Below, one piece after another: positions 50,401-57,482 of a stretch of 64,000 nucleotides of DNA. The DNA comes from Alentia gelatinosa. Lineage: Eukaryota; Annelida; Polychaeta; Phyllodocida; Polynoidae. Every line of letters begins with the position of its first letter. Position 1 is the stretch's first letter. The position numbers were made by a program, and so were the translations under genes. The notes under the pieces are model-generated. The model had not been told where the DNA came from, ran no database searches, and saw only the letters and a list, made by a program, of their open reading frames with translations. The stretch spans positions 4,325,122-4,389,121 of the forward strand of contig OX465580.1 in NCBI GenBank assembly GCA_950022655.1, in the 5' to 3' direction.

Positions 50401-53400
50401 TAGGATGTAGGATGTGGGGATGCATGGATGTAGGGATGTAGGGATGTGGGAAAGTAGGATGTAGGATAAATGGATGTGGAGATGTGGGGATGTAGGATGT
50501 GGGGATGTAGGCTGTAGGGATGTATGGATGTATTGATGTGGAGATGTGGGGATGTAGAATGTAGGGATGTAGGATGTAGGGTAGTATAGTGGAGGGGCAG
50601 TATGGTAGAGGGGCAGTATGGCGAAGGGGCAGTATGGTGGAGGGGCAGTATAGTGGAGGGGCAGTGTAGTAGAGGGGCAGTATGGGAAAGGGGTAGTATG
50701 GTGGAGGGGCAGTATGATAGAGGGACAGTATGGTGGCGGGGCAGTATGGTGGAGGGGCAGTATGATGGAGGGGCAGCATGGTGGAAGGACAGCATGGTAG
50801 AGGGGCAGTATGGTGGAGAGGTAGCATGGTGGAGGGGCAGTGTGGTGGAGGGGCAGTGTAGTAGAGGGGCAATATAGTAGAGGGGACAGTATGGTGGAGG
50901 GGCAGTATGGTGGAGGGACAGTATGGTGGAGGGGCAGTATGGTGGAGGGGTTGTATGGTAGAGGTTTAGTATGGTGGAGAGACAGTATGGTGGAGGGACA
51001 GTATGGTGGAGGGGCAGTATGGTTGAGGGACAGTATGGTGGAGGGACAGTAGGCCTATAGGTGGCGGGGTAGTATGGCAGAGGGGCAGTATGGGCCCCAG
51101 GTGTCAAGAATGCTAGTTCATAAATTTACCACTGGGGAACCAAAAGTTGTGCTTCATTGACACTAGGGGCGCCACTAGAAGTCTGGTAGTTCCACAAAAC
51201 GCCACTAGGAGATGTTGAATGCAGCCGAGTCGGACACATCACAGAACAAACACAGAGATAAGCTAGGTTTCCTATCCATAGTGTATAGGTCCGTGCCCAT
51301 ATTCATTATTACTGCGGAGAGTGATAACACACTCTCAACGGCCAGTAGTCCGCTACAAATCGTTTTTGACAAAGAATAATGGAGTAACATTAATGAAATC
51401 TTCACAGAATGTATGTATAATACCCTTATTATTATTTCCATTCAAATATTTAAGATTATATATCATATCACGTGATTAAACAATTGAATTGTGGGTTTTA
51501 ACGACTGTGTGCCCGTCCCCTAGCGGTATAAAGTGCCACCAGCCCCCGTCCTCCAGGTGGTAGGTTGGCCACAGGCACCCATCCTCCATCAAGCCAGTTT
51601 GTTGTTGTCTTGTCTTTGAATAGGCCTCGACAGATGAGTATAGCAGATGAGTATTAGCTCCATTTTCAACTCTTTTTTTTTTTTTTAAGACTTTTGTTTA
51701 TACTGGTTAGGGCTCAGCCCCAAGGAACTGGTCTCAACGCTCTACCAGTTTCTTTTTAGTACAATTTCTCCTTGTTTTTTTGGCGCTATGACGCAACATA
51801 TATATATAACAGTTGGTAACAATAACAATATAAGCAGAGCAATTATAGATTATACATTCTAATATCCGATGTTATGGTATAGAGCACATCTCATGGAGGG
51901 CCGGACCGGACTGACCTTCACTATATCAAGTTAAGATTGTCACTCTTCAGAAGTTCTCTCATAGTTTACATGTGACTTCCCCTCATAGTTTACATGTGAC
52001 CATCCCTCATAGTTTACATGTGACTTCCCCTCATAGCTTACATGTGACTTCCCCTCATAGCTTACATGTACTATCCCTCATAGCTTACATGTACTATCCC
52101 TCATAGTTTACATGTGACTATCCCTCATAGTTTACATGTGACTATCCCTCATAGTTTACATGTGACTATCCCTCATAGTTTACATGTGACTATCCTTCGT
52201 AGTTTACATGTGACTATCCCTCATAGTTTACATGTGACTATCCCTCATAGTTTACATGTGACTATCCCTCGTAGTTTACCTGTTACTATCCCTCGTAGTT
52301 TACATGTAACTATCCTTCGTGGTTTACATGTTATTATCCCTCATAGTTTACATGTGACTTCCCCTCATAGTTTACATGTGACCATCCCTCATAGTTTACA
52401 TGTGACTATCCCTCATAGTTTACATGTGACTTCCCCTCATAGCTTACATGTGACTTCCCCTCATAGCTTACATGTACTATCCCTCATAGTTTACATGTGA
52501 CTATCCCTCATAGTTTACATGTAACTATCCCTCATAGTTTACATGTGACTATCCCTCATAGTTTACATGTAACTATCCCTCATAGTTTACATGTTACTAT
52601 CCCTCGTAGTTTACATGTAACTATCCTTCGTGGTTTACATGTTACTATCCCTCATAGTTTACAGGTATGCAGGTTGATAGAAAGTCTTTTACCCAATCAT
52701 TAGTAGAACTTACCAGCACTTTGGCCTTCCTTGCATTTCCCTTGCTGGAGTTTAGGAGTGACTGCAGAAACGTGCTTGGTTGTGGTTGATGAAGTGGAGG
52801 TGGGTGCCTGTGAAGGGGCACTCTCTTCTGAGTGTGCTGCCTGTGGACCTTGTTCTGTGAATGCCGATCCTGCGGCAGTGGGTGGAGACAAATATGGGTG
52901 TTTAGAGCCATGGAAGATGGGACAGAAGTAGGACATATAGATTATGTACTTACTAGAATGGTATCATTATTACAGTACTGAGAAATAACATTTCATTTCA
53001 AATATTTAGTTTTTTGGTATTTTGACTCTTTCACAATGTTTATTTTTTAGTTTTGAGCATAGCACTCTTTATTTTCATTATTTTCCCAAAGATTGTGTTA
53101 TACATGCGACTATCCCTCATAGTTTACATGTGACTATCCATCATAGTTTACATGTTACTATCCCTCGTAGTTTGACGTGTATTTGATATGAATTACGTAA
53201 TTACCTTGCTCTTATTGTATGAACTGGCTCTATTCTTGTATTTTTTTTGTTTTAATCACAATATCGGAACCATGCATATATATATAGCATGATGATTTAC
53301 AGTATAGGGCACATGTCTCTTGTATGTGATAAGTACTCTGTATTGTACTGTCTTTGTTTACCAACCTCTTTCACGATGTTATAGAAAGTTCATGGTAATA

Positions 53401-56400
53401 TTTGGTTATGACTTAATTGTCTGTTTAGATCCCAATGAAATTTTTATTTTAAAAAAAGCAGGCAAGATTTACCAAATATCTTCCAGCATGCCTTGTTTAA
53501 CATCACTTACCTCCAGATTGAGCACTAGAATCACCTGCAACCTTTTTTTTATTCTTGGAATCTGTAATACGAAAATCCAAAGTTACAATCTACGGAAAAT
53601 TTAAAGTGCTTAATGTTGTTAATATCTTTTATCTAATACCAAGAGTCTATTCTTTGATTTATTTGATTTACGGATGGGCATCAACTTCAAAAGCTTTTAA
53701 ATCTAAAGCCTGAATCCCGCTAAGAGATTTTGGGGCATGTCCAAGGCTTCCGTCAGTGATTAAATGTACACACATTAATAGGAATATGCCATATTGCAAA
53801 GTGTGACTGCAAAAATGCAAAATCATTTAACCCTTTAAGGACGGCTGCCTGGGGCCTAGCTACTCCCATAAGGACGGGTGCTGGTGGCAGTTTGTCTAGC
53901 TAGAGGACGGCCACAGAATAGTTAAAACTAATATCCTAGTTTGAAATCATACAATATGATAAATAATGATAAATATTTTATTTATTTTTGATAGAAATAT
54001 TAAATATGATGTTATATCTACATTTCCTGAAGATTTCATGAATATTGCTCTATTATTTCTTTGTTGAAACATTTTTGTTAATATTGGGACAATGATGCCT
54101 CAAGGTTTCATGCGTCTTTAGTGCGGTGATGCCTCTGGGCATCATGCGTCTTTAGTGCGGTGATGCCTCCAGGCATCATGCGTCCTTAGCACGGTGATGC
54201 CTCCAGGCATCATGCGTCCTTAAAGGGTTAATTCTGTTGCCCTGCTACCAGTGGTGCAGGCATGAGTCACTAACTTGAATACATTAAAAAAAGGCACTAA
54301 CCTCTTGCAATTTGATTTGAAATGTTTAGGCCGCTAGCGAATCAAGGGCCCGTTTAATAATTACAGCTCATACGTGAAGACCCTTTTCTGGGCCCTAAGG
54401 TGATACAGAGAGGATGAGGGTCCACTTTAATGAACACTTATGGACGACCTCATGGACGGCTAGTACTGTCTTAGCGAACGGATTTTGATATTATGTTTAC
54501 GCAGACGTGGCGTTGGTGTTGGCGACTACTGAGGAAGTGATCTGTATCACGATGTCCCGGCGCGTTCCGGGTCCCGTGGTTGACACCGTTTCGAAGAACC
54601 TTGTTTCTCATTGGTTTATATGAGTGTTTGACCTCTGACCCCGTATGTGACTGGCTACATAGCTCCCGGCGGTGGCGGGAACGGTTCATTGACCAATCTG
54701 TGGTGGGGTTCTATATGGTATTGGGAGTGTATCACTAGGGGTGTGTACTAGGGGATTTTGATATTATTAAACGATAATCCTTGTATGAGGTACAGACAAG
54801 GGTCTTCATGTACGATCCTAGATTATTAAATGGACCCAAGGCCTATGAAGTAGGTTCCATACACAGGTTTACCTAGCATCTCCTTCTGGTTACGGATGTA
54901 TTCCATTGTAAGTTCCATCACATCAGTCACGATGTGCGTCTGACCAATTTCATCCACAACAAGGCAGAAATTCAGAAATCTAGGAACAGGGTTGATGAGA
55001 ATTCCATCCAGAATTATTCTCTTCTTGTTGCGAGGAGTGATCTTGTCAGCCTGAAATATTAAAAGTAGTTTCCAGCATTTTTGCATCATTCTAACCATAG
55101 AAATTGGATCTTTTTTATTAACGCTGTCAGATTTTGGTAATGGTTCAGCCATTTCCAGACGAGGGGATGTCATACTGCCCCAAATTAAATGTACAAAATT
55201 AACTCAAGATAGCCCTAAATCTGTTGCACAGTATATTCCTTTGTAAATCGTCTACCTGTGCTTTCAAATCTTGGTGGCAGCATACATTCGGAAGATCTCG
55301 TCATACAGTGTATATGATGAAATTGCCCATGCTATAATATTCACTTTTTCCAGAATACACTTTCCCAGAATTAGGTCTGCTGGGGTGGCCAGCAATAACC
55401 AATCTGCTCACCTTCTTGGTCGCCTCACCTCCTCTTGGTGCAGACCAGATATGCTTGCATTCAAGCATAACAAAAGTGACTGGGGTGGGGAGTTAGCTCA
55501 GTGGTTAAGAGCACTGGACTGTAGTCCCAAGGTTTTAAGACTTTTTTGATTGAAGTCCCACTGCAGCCACTTTTCTCTTTCACCCCCAGCAGTGGTAGAT
55601 TTATTCCTATATCAAAGTCCTTCTCATACCATGTCTATGTGGTGTGCGAAGTAAAAGAACTCTCATCTCGGTAAATGTGTAGGGGTGAGATTTCTACCTG
55701 AACTCATCACATAGATTCTATCACCACCCTCGTGGCGTAAAAGAACCTTGACAAAGTCTGGTAAGCACCTATAATAGTTGACTGGACGTTAAATCAAACT
55801 AAACAAACAAATTCCAGAAAACTATTCCATGTTCACTATGTAGTGATTGATGGGTGGTTTGCTTCTCTCTCGGCAGAGGGTGTGTCATACCAAATTGTGT
55901 CGCTTTTACAAAATGTGTGCTGTACACTGGCTCAACCTTATGGAATAATTTACAACCAGTAACTAGAAATATCGAGACTTACAATATGTTTAAGAAGGTA
56001 TCGAAACAAGGTCTGGAAAACTTGATCCCAAGGGTCAATCAATTGTATGCTTATTGATATCATGTCAGATTGATCTATATTGACGTTTGAGCAGGTTGTT
56101 GAATAATTATAATTTTAGATCTCACTCACCAACAAATCGTCCTTGACATCGTCATCTGTCACACCATGCTTGTAGAGTAAAGCATACAAAGTCTCACCCA
56201 GACCTGTATAAAAAAAAAACAGATGAGGTTTAGCTCTGGAGATTGAAAGGGTGTTAAAGAAATATCACTAATAATGTGTATGAACAATATTTATCTAGTA
56301 TTGATTTAGGATCAACAGGTTAATAATACTGAATAATTCATTTTCATCGATTTATGATAATACCAATTTATAGAGTTGATTGTCTCAAATATCCAAAGGT

Positions 56401-56661
56401 TGACTAAAAGGAATTATGAAATAAGATTATTGATGTGATTATCATCTTATTTTTGGATCTAGGAAAACAACACTGCACTTTACTAAAGATTACATAGTTA
56501 GTGCATGGAAAGGTGAGCTGCCAGGGGCTCCAGGAGTTACACCTGTGTACAAGTCTTCATGTTTCAAATGGGCATTAATCAGGGCACTTACTTAGTCGCT
56601 TGTAAATCTTGTCCCGATAATCTTTTATGAGTTGTTCTACCTTGGTGTCAGTCAAATCCAT
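29286..56661 (-). CDS. CARD-containing initiator-type caspase, 12 exons (whole gene)
   Basis: Twelve minus-strand exons join with matching phases into 1446 nt, 481 codons plus stop. ATG at 56661 has A at -3 and G at +4, and an in-frame TAA four codons upstream. Residues 1-97 form a CARD (helical, with LYALLYKHGVTDDDV, then NKKRIILDGI and IGQTHIVTDVM), which recruits caspases to activating platforms. 108-226 is a Ser/Thr/Gly-rich linker. p20 starts about 227 (YPMHLEPRGPCLIINVG) and holds His310 (LLSHG) and Cys371 (QACRG), the catalytic pair. p10 contains GFASEEG then TFAYCADLGTIYIQALVQVF, and ends KQLPC...FYFFPG. By eye the two S1-pocket arginines are replaced: Pro249 and Cys405. The His-Cys interval is about 61 residues, longer than in common caspases. 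Only about 9 residues, without Asp, separate p20 from p10, unless an exon was missed. Product: cysteine protease of cell death or innate signalling; substrate preference is uncertain. Confidence 0.92.
29842..30120 (-). pseudogene. LINE reverse transcriptase C-terminal fragment (caspase intron 11)
   Basis: It reads KLKLKRPNTELFRKSPLYSG and then KLLWDALPLSMNHVRNRDKV, matching the generic end of CR1/L2-type ORF2 proteins (RPKT..YRKSPLYRG...WN.LP). It lies on the same strand as the caspase gene, between exons 12 and 11. Confidence 0.6.
30312..30418 (-). CDS. Caspase exon 11 (p10 core)
   Basis: Acceptor CTCTTTTAG, donor GTGAAA; phase 1 in, phase 0 out. It encodes TFAYCADLGTIYIQALVQVF and KEHAATKSLNELMDE, aligned with the caspase p10 segment (YVAYR-D-x-x-GSWFIQALC). 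Cys405 falls where caspases have the S1-pocket Arg. Confidence 0.92.
31167..31586 (-). pseudogene. LINE reverse transcriptase C-terminal fragment (caspase intron 10)
   Basis: RRDHKINVKLDRPKTQKYQN followed by SPLIPGSRTMGKL and TDREYAVQV resembles the end of CR1/L2-type ORF2 proteins. Upstream coding is not recognisable; probably a 5'-truncated old insertion. Confidence 0.5.
31921..31998 (-). CDS. Caspase exon 10 (p20/p10 junction)
   Basis: Acceptor CATTCGACAG before 31998, donor GTATTT after 31921; phase 1 in and out. It encodes RVHTRGPTQVFPVGCHFYRG and FASEE. The last part aligns with the caspase DFLxAYATVPG strand. No Asp lies in this exon, so a conventional self-cleavage site between p20 and p10 is not visible. 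It is the least family-like exon, but phase and position fit. Confidence 0.72.
32575..32710. repeat. Dispersed repeat, copy in caspase intron 9
   Basis: ATGAGATTCTGTTCCTG and the following about 100 bp resemble 34571-34690 (ATGAGATTCTGTTCCTTG ... GTCTCAG ... GTCCAGTACAG-like words). Diverged and without coding. Confidence 0.55.
33166..33579. repeat. TIR element, CACCTACTAYGATA family (diverged copy)
   Basis: The ends AAGGCCCGGCGTTCACCTAC and (reversed) AAGCCTGGCATCCACCTAC are inverted copies continuing through TACTATGATA. Same family as 36563-37285 and the partial copy near 39530-39725. Lies in caspase intron 9. Confidence 0.7.
33641..33914 (-). CDS. Caspase exon 9 (p20 with catalytic His and Cys)
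   Basis: Acceptor ACATGTAG, donor GTAGGT; phase 0 in, phase 1 out. It encodes GIERNVKEFFKTEVGATSQ, CAVLILLSHGSQ (His310), a longer than usual segment with QRRDIIMGADGRFVRI, and PKLIFSQACRG (Cys371, with the Gln and Arg of the pentapeptide). This exon alone identifies the family. Confidence 0.95.
34940..35143. repeat. Two adjacent hairpins
   Basis: Arms 34940-34958 and 34971-34987 (TAAATTCATTCAGAAC and its inverse), then arms 35001-35035 and 35108-35143 (AACAAGTTTTGGTCAAAG and its inverse). Followed by TTTATCTCACCCC (35147-35159), the terminal word of the 14291 foldback family. Located in caspase intron 8, just upstream of a LINE fragment. Confidence 0.65.
35232..35855 (+). pseudogene. 5'-truncated LINE, reverse transcriptase C-terminus (CR1/L2-like)
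   Basis: A single open frame of 207 codons: NSYKYLGVILDQNMSYKSHI, SHKLYLLNKIRPYL, MILPTIDYGDILYANC, RRFSHTVIHMY, AYHGAQKWNNLPTNLR, FKLLQKS. These are the post-palm and thumb regions of a CR1/L2-group ORF2; the catalytic core is missing. A 3' UTR follows to an A run at about 36182-36191, after AATAAATAAACG. The long uninterrupted frame suggests a fairly recent insertion into caspase intron 8, opposite in orientation to the gene. It resembles the C-terminus of the 4923 element (YGDILYD). Confidence 0.88.
36563..37285. mobile_element. TIR element with CTAA target duplication
   Basis: Terminal inverted repeats of about 27 bp: GCCGGCCCCCACCTACCACG at the left (from 36565) and its inverse at the right. 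CTAA lies immediately outside both ends (36559-36562 and 37286-37289). 723 bp with no transposase frame, so a non-autonomous DNA element in caspase intron 8. Confidence 0.82.
37649..37670. repeat. 22-bp perfect palindrome of TCGCGATA units
   Basis: TCGCGATATCGCGATATCGC plus GA reads the same on both strands. It lies 55 bp upstream of the Crypton-like start codon. Palindromes of this kind can bind dimeric proteins; nothing here proves it. Confidence 0.75.
37725..38042 (+). pseudogene. Crypton-like (DUF3504-type) N-terminal fragment
   Basis: 105 codons from ATG at 37725. The first half is acidic (TIDLDDIIFDIQEDITVEKT). The second part (KINREAGIFKSWLLESKEYR, DIETIP) resembles the opening of the DUF3504/Crypton tyrosine-recombinase-like proteins of animals, where an FxxWL...RDIExIPP stretch precedes the catalytic core. 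The core is not seen. From about 38022 the frame runs into a hairpin and ends. Family assignment is from memory of the motif and moderate. Confidence 0.5.
38022..38103. repeat. Hairpin interrupting the Crypton-like frame
   Basis: The main arms are 38030-38055 and 38070-38095 (GTTAGTTTACTAAACC and its inverse, one mismatch). Weaker pairing extends them outward to CCGAAC/GTTCGG. The hairpin supplies the stop codon of the preceding frame. Confidence 0.8.
38265..38650 (+). repeat. Dispersed repeat with foldback, copy 2
   Basis: Same element as 24130-24545. The hairpin at about 38278-38404 has longer matching arms here (GGTTGACGCGTAGTAATA and its inverse) around GAGCGCTAGCG, followed by the shared GTTTGTTGCATTTATTATCC tail. 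In caspase intron 8. Confidence 0.82.
38654..39045. repeat. TIR/foldback element beside caspase exon 8
   Basis: Arms 38654-38690 and 39009-39045 are inverted copies (TAAGGCCACTAAAAAAAAC; reversed right end TTAGGCCACTCAAAAATAA, both continuing to TTCTCATCAC). A second palindrome, 38834-38910 (AAACCCAGCGTATGC and inverse, with CACCCT), is nested inside. The element ends 18 bp from the splice donor side of exon 8. Confidence 0.75.
39063..39230 (-). CDS. Caspase exon 8 (start of p20)
   Basis: Acceptor GAATTTCAG, donor GTGTGT; phase 0 both ends, 56 codons. Reads AYPMHLEPRGPCLIINVG, then FADDPSGIGADWIRLKDLF, then TQLHFKVEVRHNVHDLTAE. This is the caspase opening (PRG.cLIIN...G.D...L..lF..L.F.V). 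Pro249 sits where other caspases have the first S1-pocket Arg (R-T/S-G pattern, here PSG). Confidence 0.95.
39530..39725. repeat. Partial copy of the CACCTACTAYGATA TIR family
   Basis: The right end, read in reverse, gives AGGGTCTACCTACTATGATA and continues like 33166. The left part (GCAAAATCGTAGACAT) resembles internal sequence of 33166-33579. The left terminus is not found. Confidence 0.55.
39868..40163 (-). repeat. Foldback element, copy B (inverted relative to 14291)
   Basis: Same 296-bp length as 14291-14586 but reversed. Hairpin at 39873-40014 and terminus GGGGTGAGATAAAA at 40150-40163. In caspase intron 7. Confidence 0.82.
40339..40416. repeat. Poly-C and T/G homopolymer tracts
   Basis: C run at 40339-40349; T then G runs at 40391-40416. 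These are difficult to sequence, so lengths may be unreliable. Confidence 0.8.
40612..40703 (-). CDS. Caspase exon 7 (linker before p20)
   Basis: Acceptor TATGATCCAG, donor GTAATG; phase 1 in, phase 0 out. Encodes TGAREELTLYDKSQPVRTSD and GQFYDSHKGE. Its junction gives HKGE then AYPMHL at the caspase start. The YDKSQ and YDSHKGE stretches resemble the segment preceding p20 in initiator caspases. Confidence 0.85.
41138..41280. repeat. Degenerate MITE, GGGAGCTGTTTC family
   Basis: GGGAGCTGTTTCATTAGTTG, followed by GCGGCACC words as in 26097-26215. A GCTTTTGAAACAG near 41533-41545 may be its far end. In caspase intron 6. Confidence 0.5.
41595..41651 (-). CDS. Caspase exon 6 (linker)
   Basis: Acceptor CATATTACAG, donor GTAGGT; phase 1 in and out. 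Encodes PKGRVDQRDGGDSNIPSG, a Gly/Ser/Asp-rich linker. Exon and upstream intron edge resemble exon 4, suggesting internal duplication. Confidence 0.78.
41700..42489. other. Intron 5 sequence before the satellite, unassigned
   Basis: No coding. ATTCACACC-type inverted words around 42105-42134 form a weak hairpin. Not otherwise recognised. Confidence 0.35.
42490..49720 (+). repeat. 202-bp satellite array with higher-order structure (caspase intron 5)
   Basis: About 36 head-to-tail units of about 202 bp, each with GCAGGGCCTGGTTAACAG, TTCACAGGTGAACCCCCC, TCTCTGTGGCGCCCCCATC and GGGGAAGACAGCTAAATAC. Variant patterns repeat at multiples of the unit: 44965 and 46379 differ by 1414 bp (7 units), and the block near 47380-48389 is repeated at 48390-49399 (1010 bp, 5 units). 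A diverged subtype with GGCGCCATCATC and GGCCTGATTGA occurs inside each 1010-bp block. No long open frame is conserved. Confidence 0.95.
49722..50317 (+). repeat. ACATCC minisatellite, plus orientation
   Basis: Irregular units of CCYACATCC/CATACATCC. Two fragments of the 202-bp satellite are embedded (about 49895-49950, CCCCAAAATCAGTCATTTC). The long Thr/Pro/His/Ile frames on either strand are repeat artefacts. Confidence 0.9.
50318..50580 (-). repeat. ACATCC minisatellite, inverted half
   Basis: The same units continue on the opposite strand (GGATGTATGGATGTAGGG). The switch is at the palindrome ATCCTAGGAT, 50311-50320. Confidence 0.9.
50581..51095 (+). repeat. 16-bp GGGGCAGTATGGTGGA minisatellite
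   Basis: About 32 units of 16 bp with single-base variants. It abuts the inverted ACATCC block directly. Confidence 0.92.
51655..51960. other. T-run and unassigned intron sequence
   Basis: A T run at 51670-51685 followed by AAGACTTTTGTTTATACTGG resembles the start of the foldback at 60745 (AAGGTTTTTATTTATACTGG), so a related element end may lie here. Confidence 0.4.
51965..52668 (+). repeat. 24-bp minisatellite TATCCCTCATAGTTTACATG
   Basis: About 29 units of about 24 bp (unit adds TGAC). Because 24 is divisible by 3, long frames of repeated IPHSLHVT appear; I regard them as artefacts. Three further units lie at 53105-53172, on the other side of caspase exon 5. The array ends 45 bp from that exon. 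Confidence 0.93.
52714..52869 (-). CDS. Caspase exon 5 (Ser/Thr/Pro-rich linker)
   Basis: Acceptor CCACTGCCGCAG before 52869, donor GTAAGT after 52714; phase 1 in and out, 52 codons. Reads SAFTEQGPQAAHSEESAPSQ, then APTSTSSTTTKHVSAVTPK and LQQGKCKEGQSA. Low complexity, as between CARD and p20 of initiator caspases. Confidence 0.8.
53511..53561 (-). CDS. Caspase exon 4 (linker)
   Basis: Acceptor GTATTACAG, donor GTAAGT; phase 1 in and out, 51 nt. Encodes SKNKKKVAGDSSAQSG. It resembles exon 6 in length, phase, the ending (GDS..xxSGG) and the preceding intron edge. Confidence 0.78.
53831..54227. mobile_element. piggyBac-like MITE with TTAA duplication
   Basis: TTAA at 53827-53830 and 54228-54231 flanks inverted ends CCCTTTAAGGACG and CGTCCTTAAAGGG. 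Inside are about four 34-bp units with GATGCCTCCAGGCATC-type cores (54090-54215). No transposase frame. In caspase intron 3. Confidence 0.85.
54347..54836. mobile_element. TIR element with CAAG flanks
   Basis: About 40-bp inverted ends: GGCCCGTTTAATAATTACAG at left, and reversed right GGTCCATTTAATAATCTAGG, both continuing to TGAAGACCCTT. CAAG lies outside both (54343-54346, 54837-54840). In caspase intron 3, 36 bp from exon 3. Confidence 0.8.
54873..55050 (-). CDS. Caspase exon 3 (second half of CARD)
   Basis: Acceptor AATATTTCAG, donor GTAAAC; phase 0 in, phase 1 out. Reads ADKITPRNKKRIILDGILIN, then PVPRFLNFCLVVDEIGQTHI, then VTDVMELTMEYIRNQKEML. Matches the CARD pattern of basic helix 4, a Pro-containing turn, then a helix leading to a GQ-H-L/I motif. 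Confidence 0.9.
55480..55811 (+). repeat. tRNA-derived SINE
   Basis: A box TAGCTCAGTGG at 55494 and B box GATTGAAGTCC at about 55547 mark a tRNA-like head (GTGGTTAAGAGCACTGGACT). A body of about 230 bp follows, ending GGACGTTAAATCAAACTAAAC and AAACAAA. The layout is that of an RNA polymerase III SINE. It lies in caspase intron 2 on the opposite strand. Confidence 0.82.
55854..56057 (+). pseudogene. LINE ORF2 C-terminal scrap
   Basis: YTGSTLWNNLQPVTRNIETY and NMFKKVSKQGLENL match the usual last residues of CR1/L2-type ORF2 (LWNSLP..IR....FKK.LK). Only this end is present. Confidence 0.5.
56130..56203 (-). CDS. Caspase exon 2 (CARD helices 2-3)
   Basis: Acceptor TTTTTATACAG, donor GTGAGT; phase 1 in, phase 0 out. 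Encodes LGETLYALLYKHGVTDDDVK and DDLL, with the CARD-typical LL...GVLT-like turn followed by acidic residues. Confidence 0.9.
56592..56661 (-). CDS. Caspase exon 1 (start codon, CARD helix 1)
   Basis: ATG at 56661 in the context GAACAATGG, with TAA in frame four codons upstream. Donor GTAAGT after 56592; phase 1 out. Encodes MDLTDTKVEQLIKDYRDKIY and KRL. Confidence 0.9.
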
Positions 56662-57233
56662 TGTTCTTCCTTAGAACACTGTTAGGTCAACTGCAAAGAG
56701 TAGTAAAGAACACAGCTTCAGGTGAGGGTTCACAGTTTACAGTTCCAGGCAGGATCCCACCCTATGCAGTATTACGTAGATCGGTTTGGTTTTCGGCAAG
56801 TTTGCACAAACCTAGTCACACACAACATAACTCACAAGTTTAATAAACAGGAATGTTTATTAACAATTACTTCCCGGAAAGATCCGGGTAATGCTGGAGA
56901 GGCTAATCTAAAAGACTCGCCTAACCACCAGGAAGGTTATGAGAACCCGCCTGCCAAGTGAGGGCCCAAGGGTCAGCTCTAGAGGAGAGACGCACAGGGA
57001 CAGCCTGTCAACCTACTGTGAACACTAAGTATATATACCCAGCGTTACGTAATCCCGGTCTCCGCCGCACCACTCTCGTGTGTGGCGTTGCCCGGAACCA
57101 CTACACAGTAAGGATCGGCTCCCTGCGCCACCTTCAGTAGAACGTTCGAACACTGCTGGATTCCCACCCCACTACACATACAAAAAACCTTTGATGAAAA
57201 ACTGCTACAAGAACCAACAAGATGTAAAGTTCT
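56662..57233. other. Upstream of caspase start; unassigned
   Basis: The caspase promoter and 5' UTR should lie here on minus. I see no TATA box in a convincing place on that strand. GC is higher at 56930-57170, with a plus-strand TATATATACCC at 57030. This stretch could be a solo LTR or other element, not proven. Confidence 0.3.
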
Positions 57234-57466
57234 GGGAGCTGTTTCAAAAGTTATGAGGGTGCTAAATAAGAGTACTCAGCGCCAAAGCAAGAGCTAACAA
57301 TGGCATTTGAAGTGTCGCTGTTGAGGTGAAGGTGCTGCTCGCTATTGGGTATTGGTAGCGGTTTTGCTTCCGCTTTGATTCAAAGTGCCACTCGCTGATG
57401 CGGCTTCTCGCTCTGAAATGTGACGTGCTGCTGGTGAGACTTCACTCGACTTTTTAAACAGCTCCC
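57234..57466. mobile_element. Complete MITE, GGGAGCTGTTT family
   Basis: Ends GGGAGCTGTTTCAAAAGT and ACTTTTTAAACAGCTCCC are inverted. 233 bp, no coding. One half matches 26097-26215 (GACTTCACTCGAC reversed to GTCGAGTGAAGTC). No clear TSD. Confidence 0.8.
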
Positions 57467-57482
57467 TGGTCTATACATCCCT

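Noticed and set aside
50283..51107. Long Pro/Ser/Thr and Gly/Val/Glu-rich open frames on both strands
   Set aside because: Produced by the ACATCC and 16-bp minisatellites; composition mirrors the repeat.
52114..52703. Open frames of repeated IPHSLHVT units
   Set aside because: The 24-bp minisatellite has a unit divisible by three, so an open frame is automatic; no start context or other sequence supports a protein.
54471..54689. 72-codon minus-strand frame, Arg/His-rich
   Set aside because: Lies inside the TIR element 54347-54836; no recognised domain.
56680..57180. Solo LTR
   Set aside because: TATA-like and poly(A)-like words occur, but I found no TG...CA ends with a target duplication.
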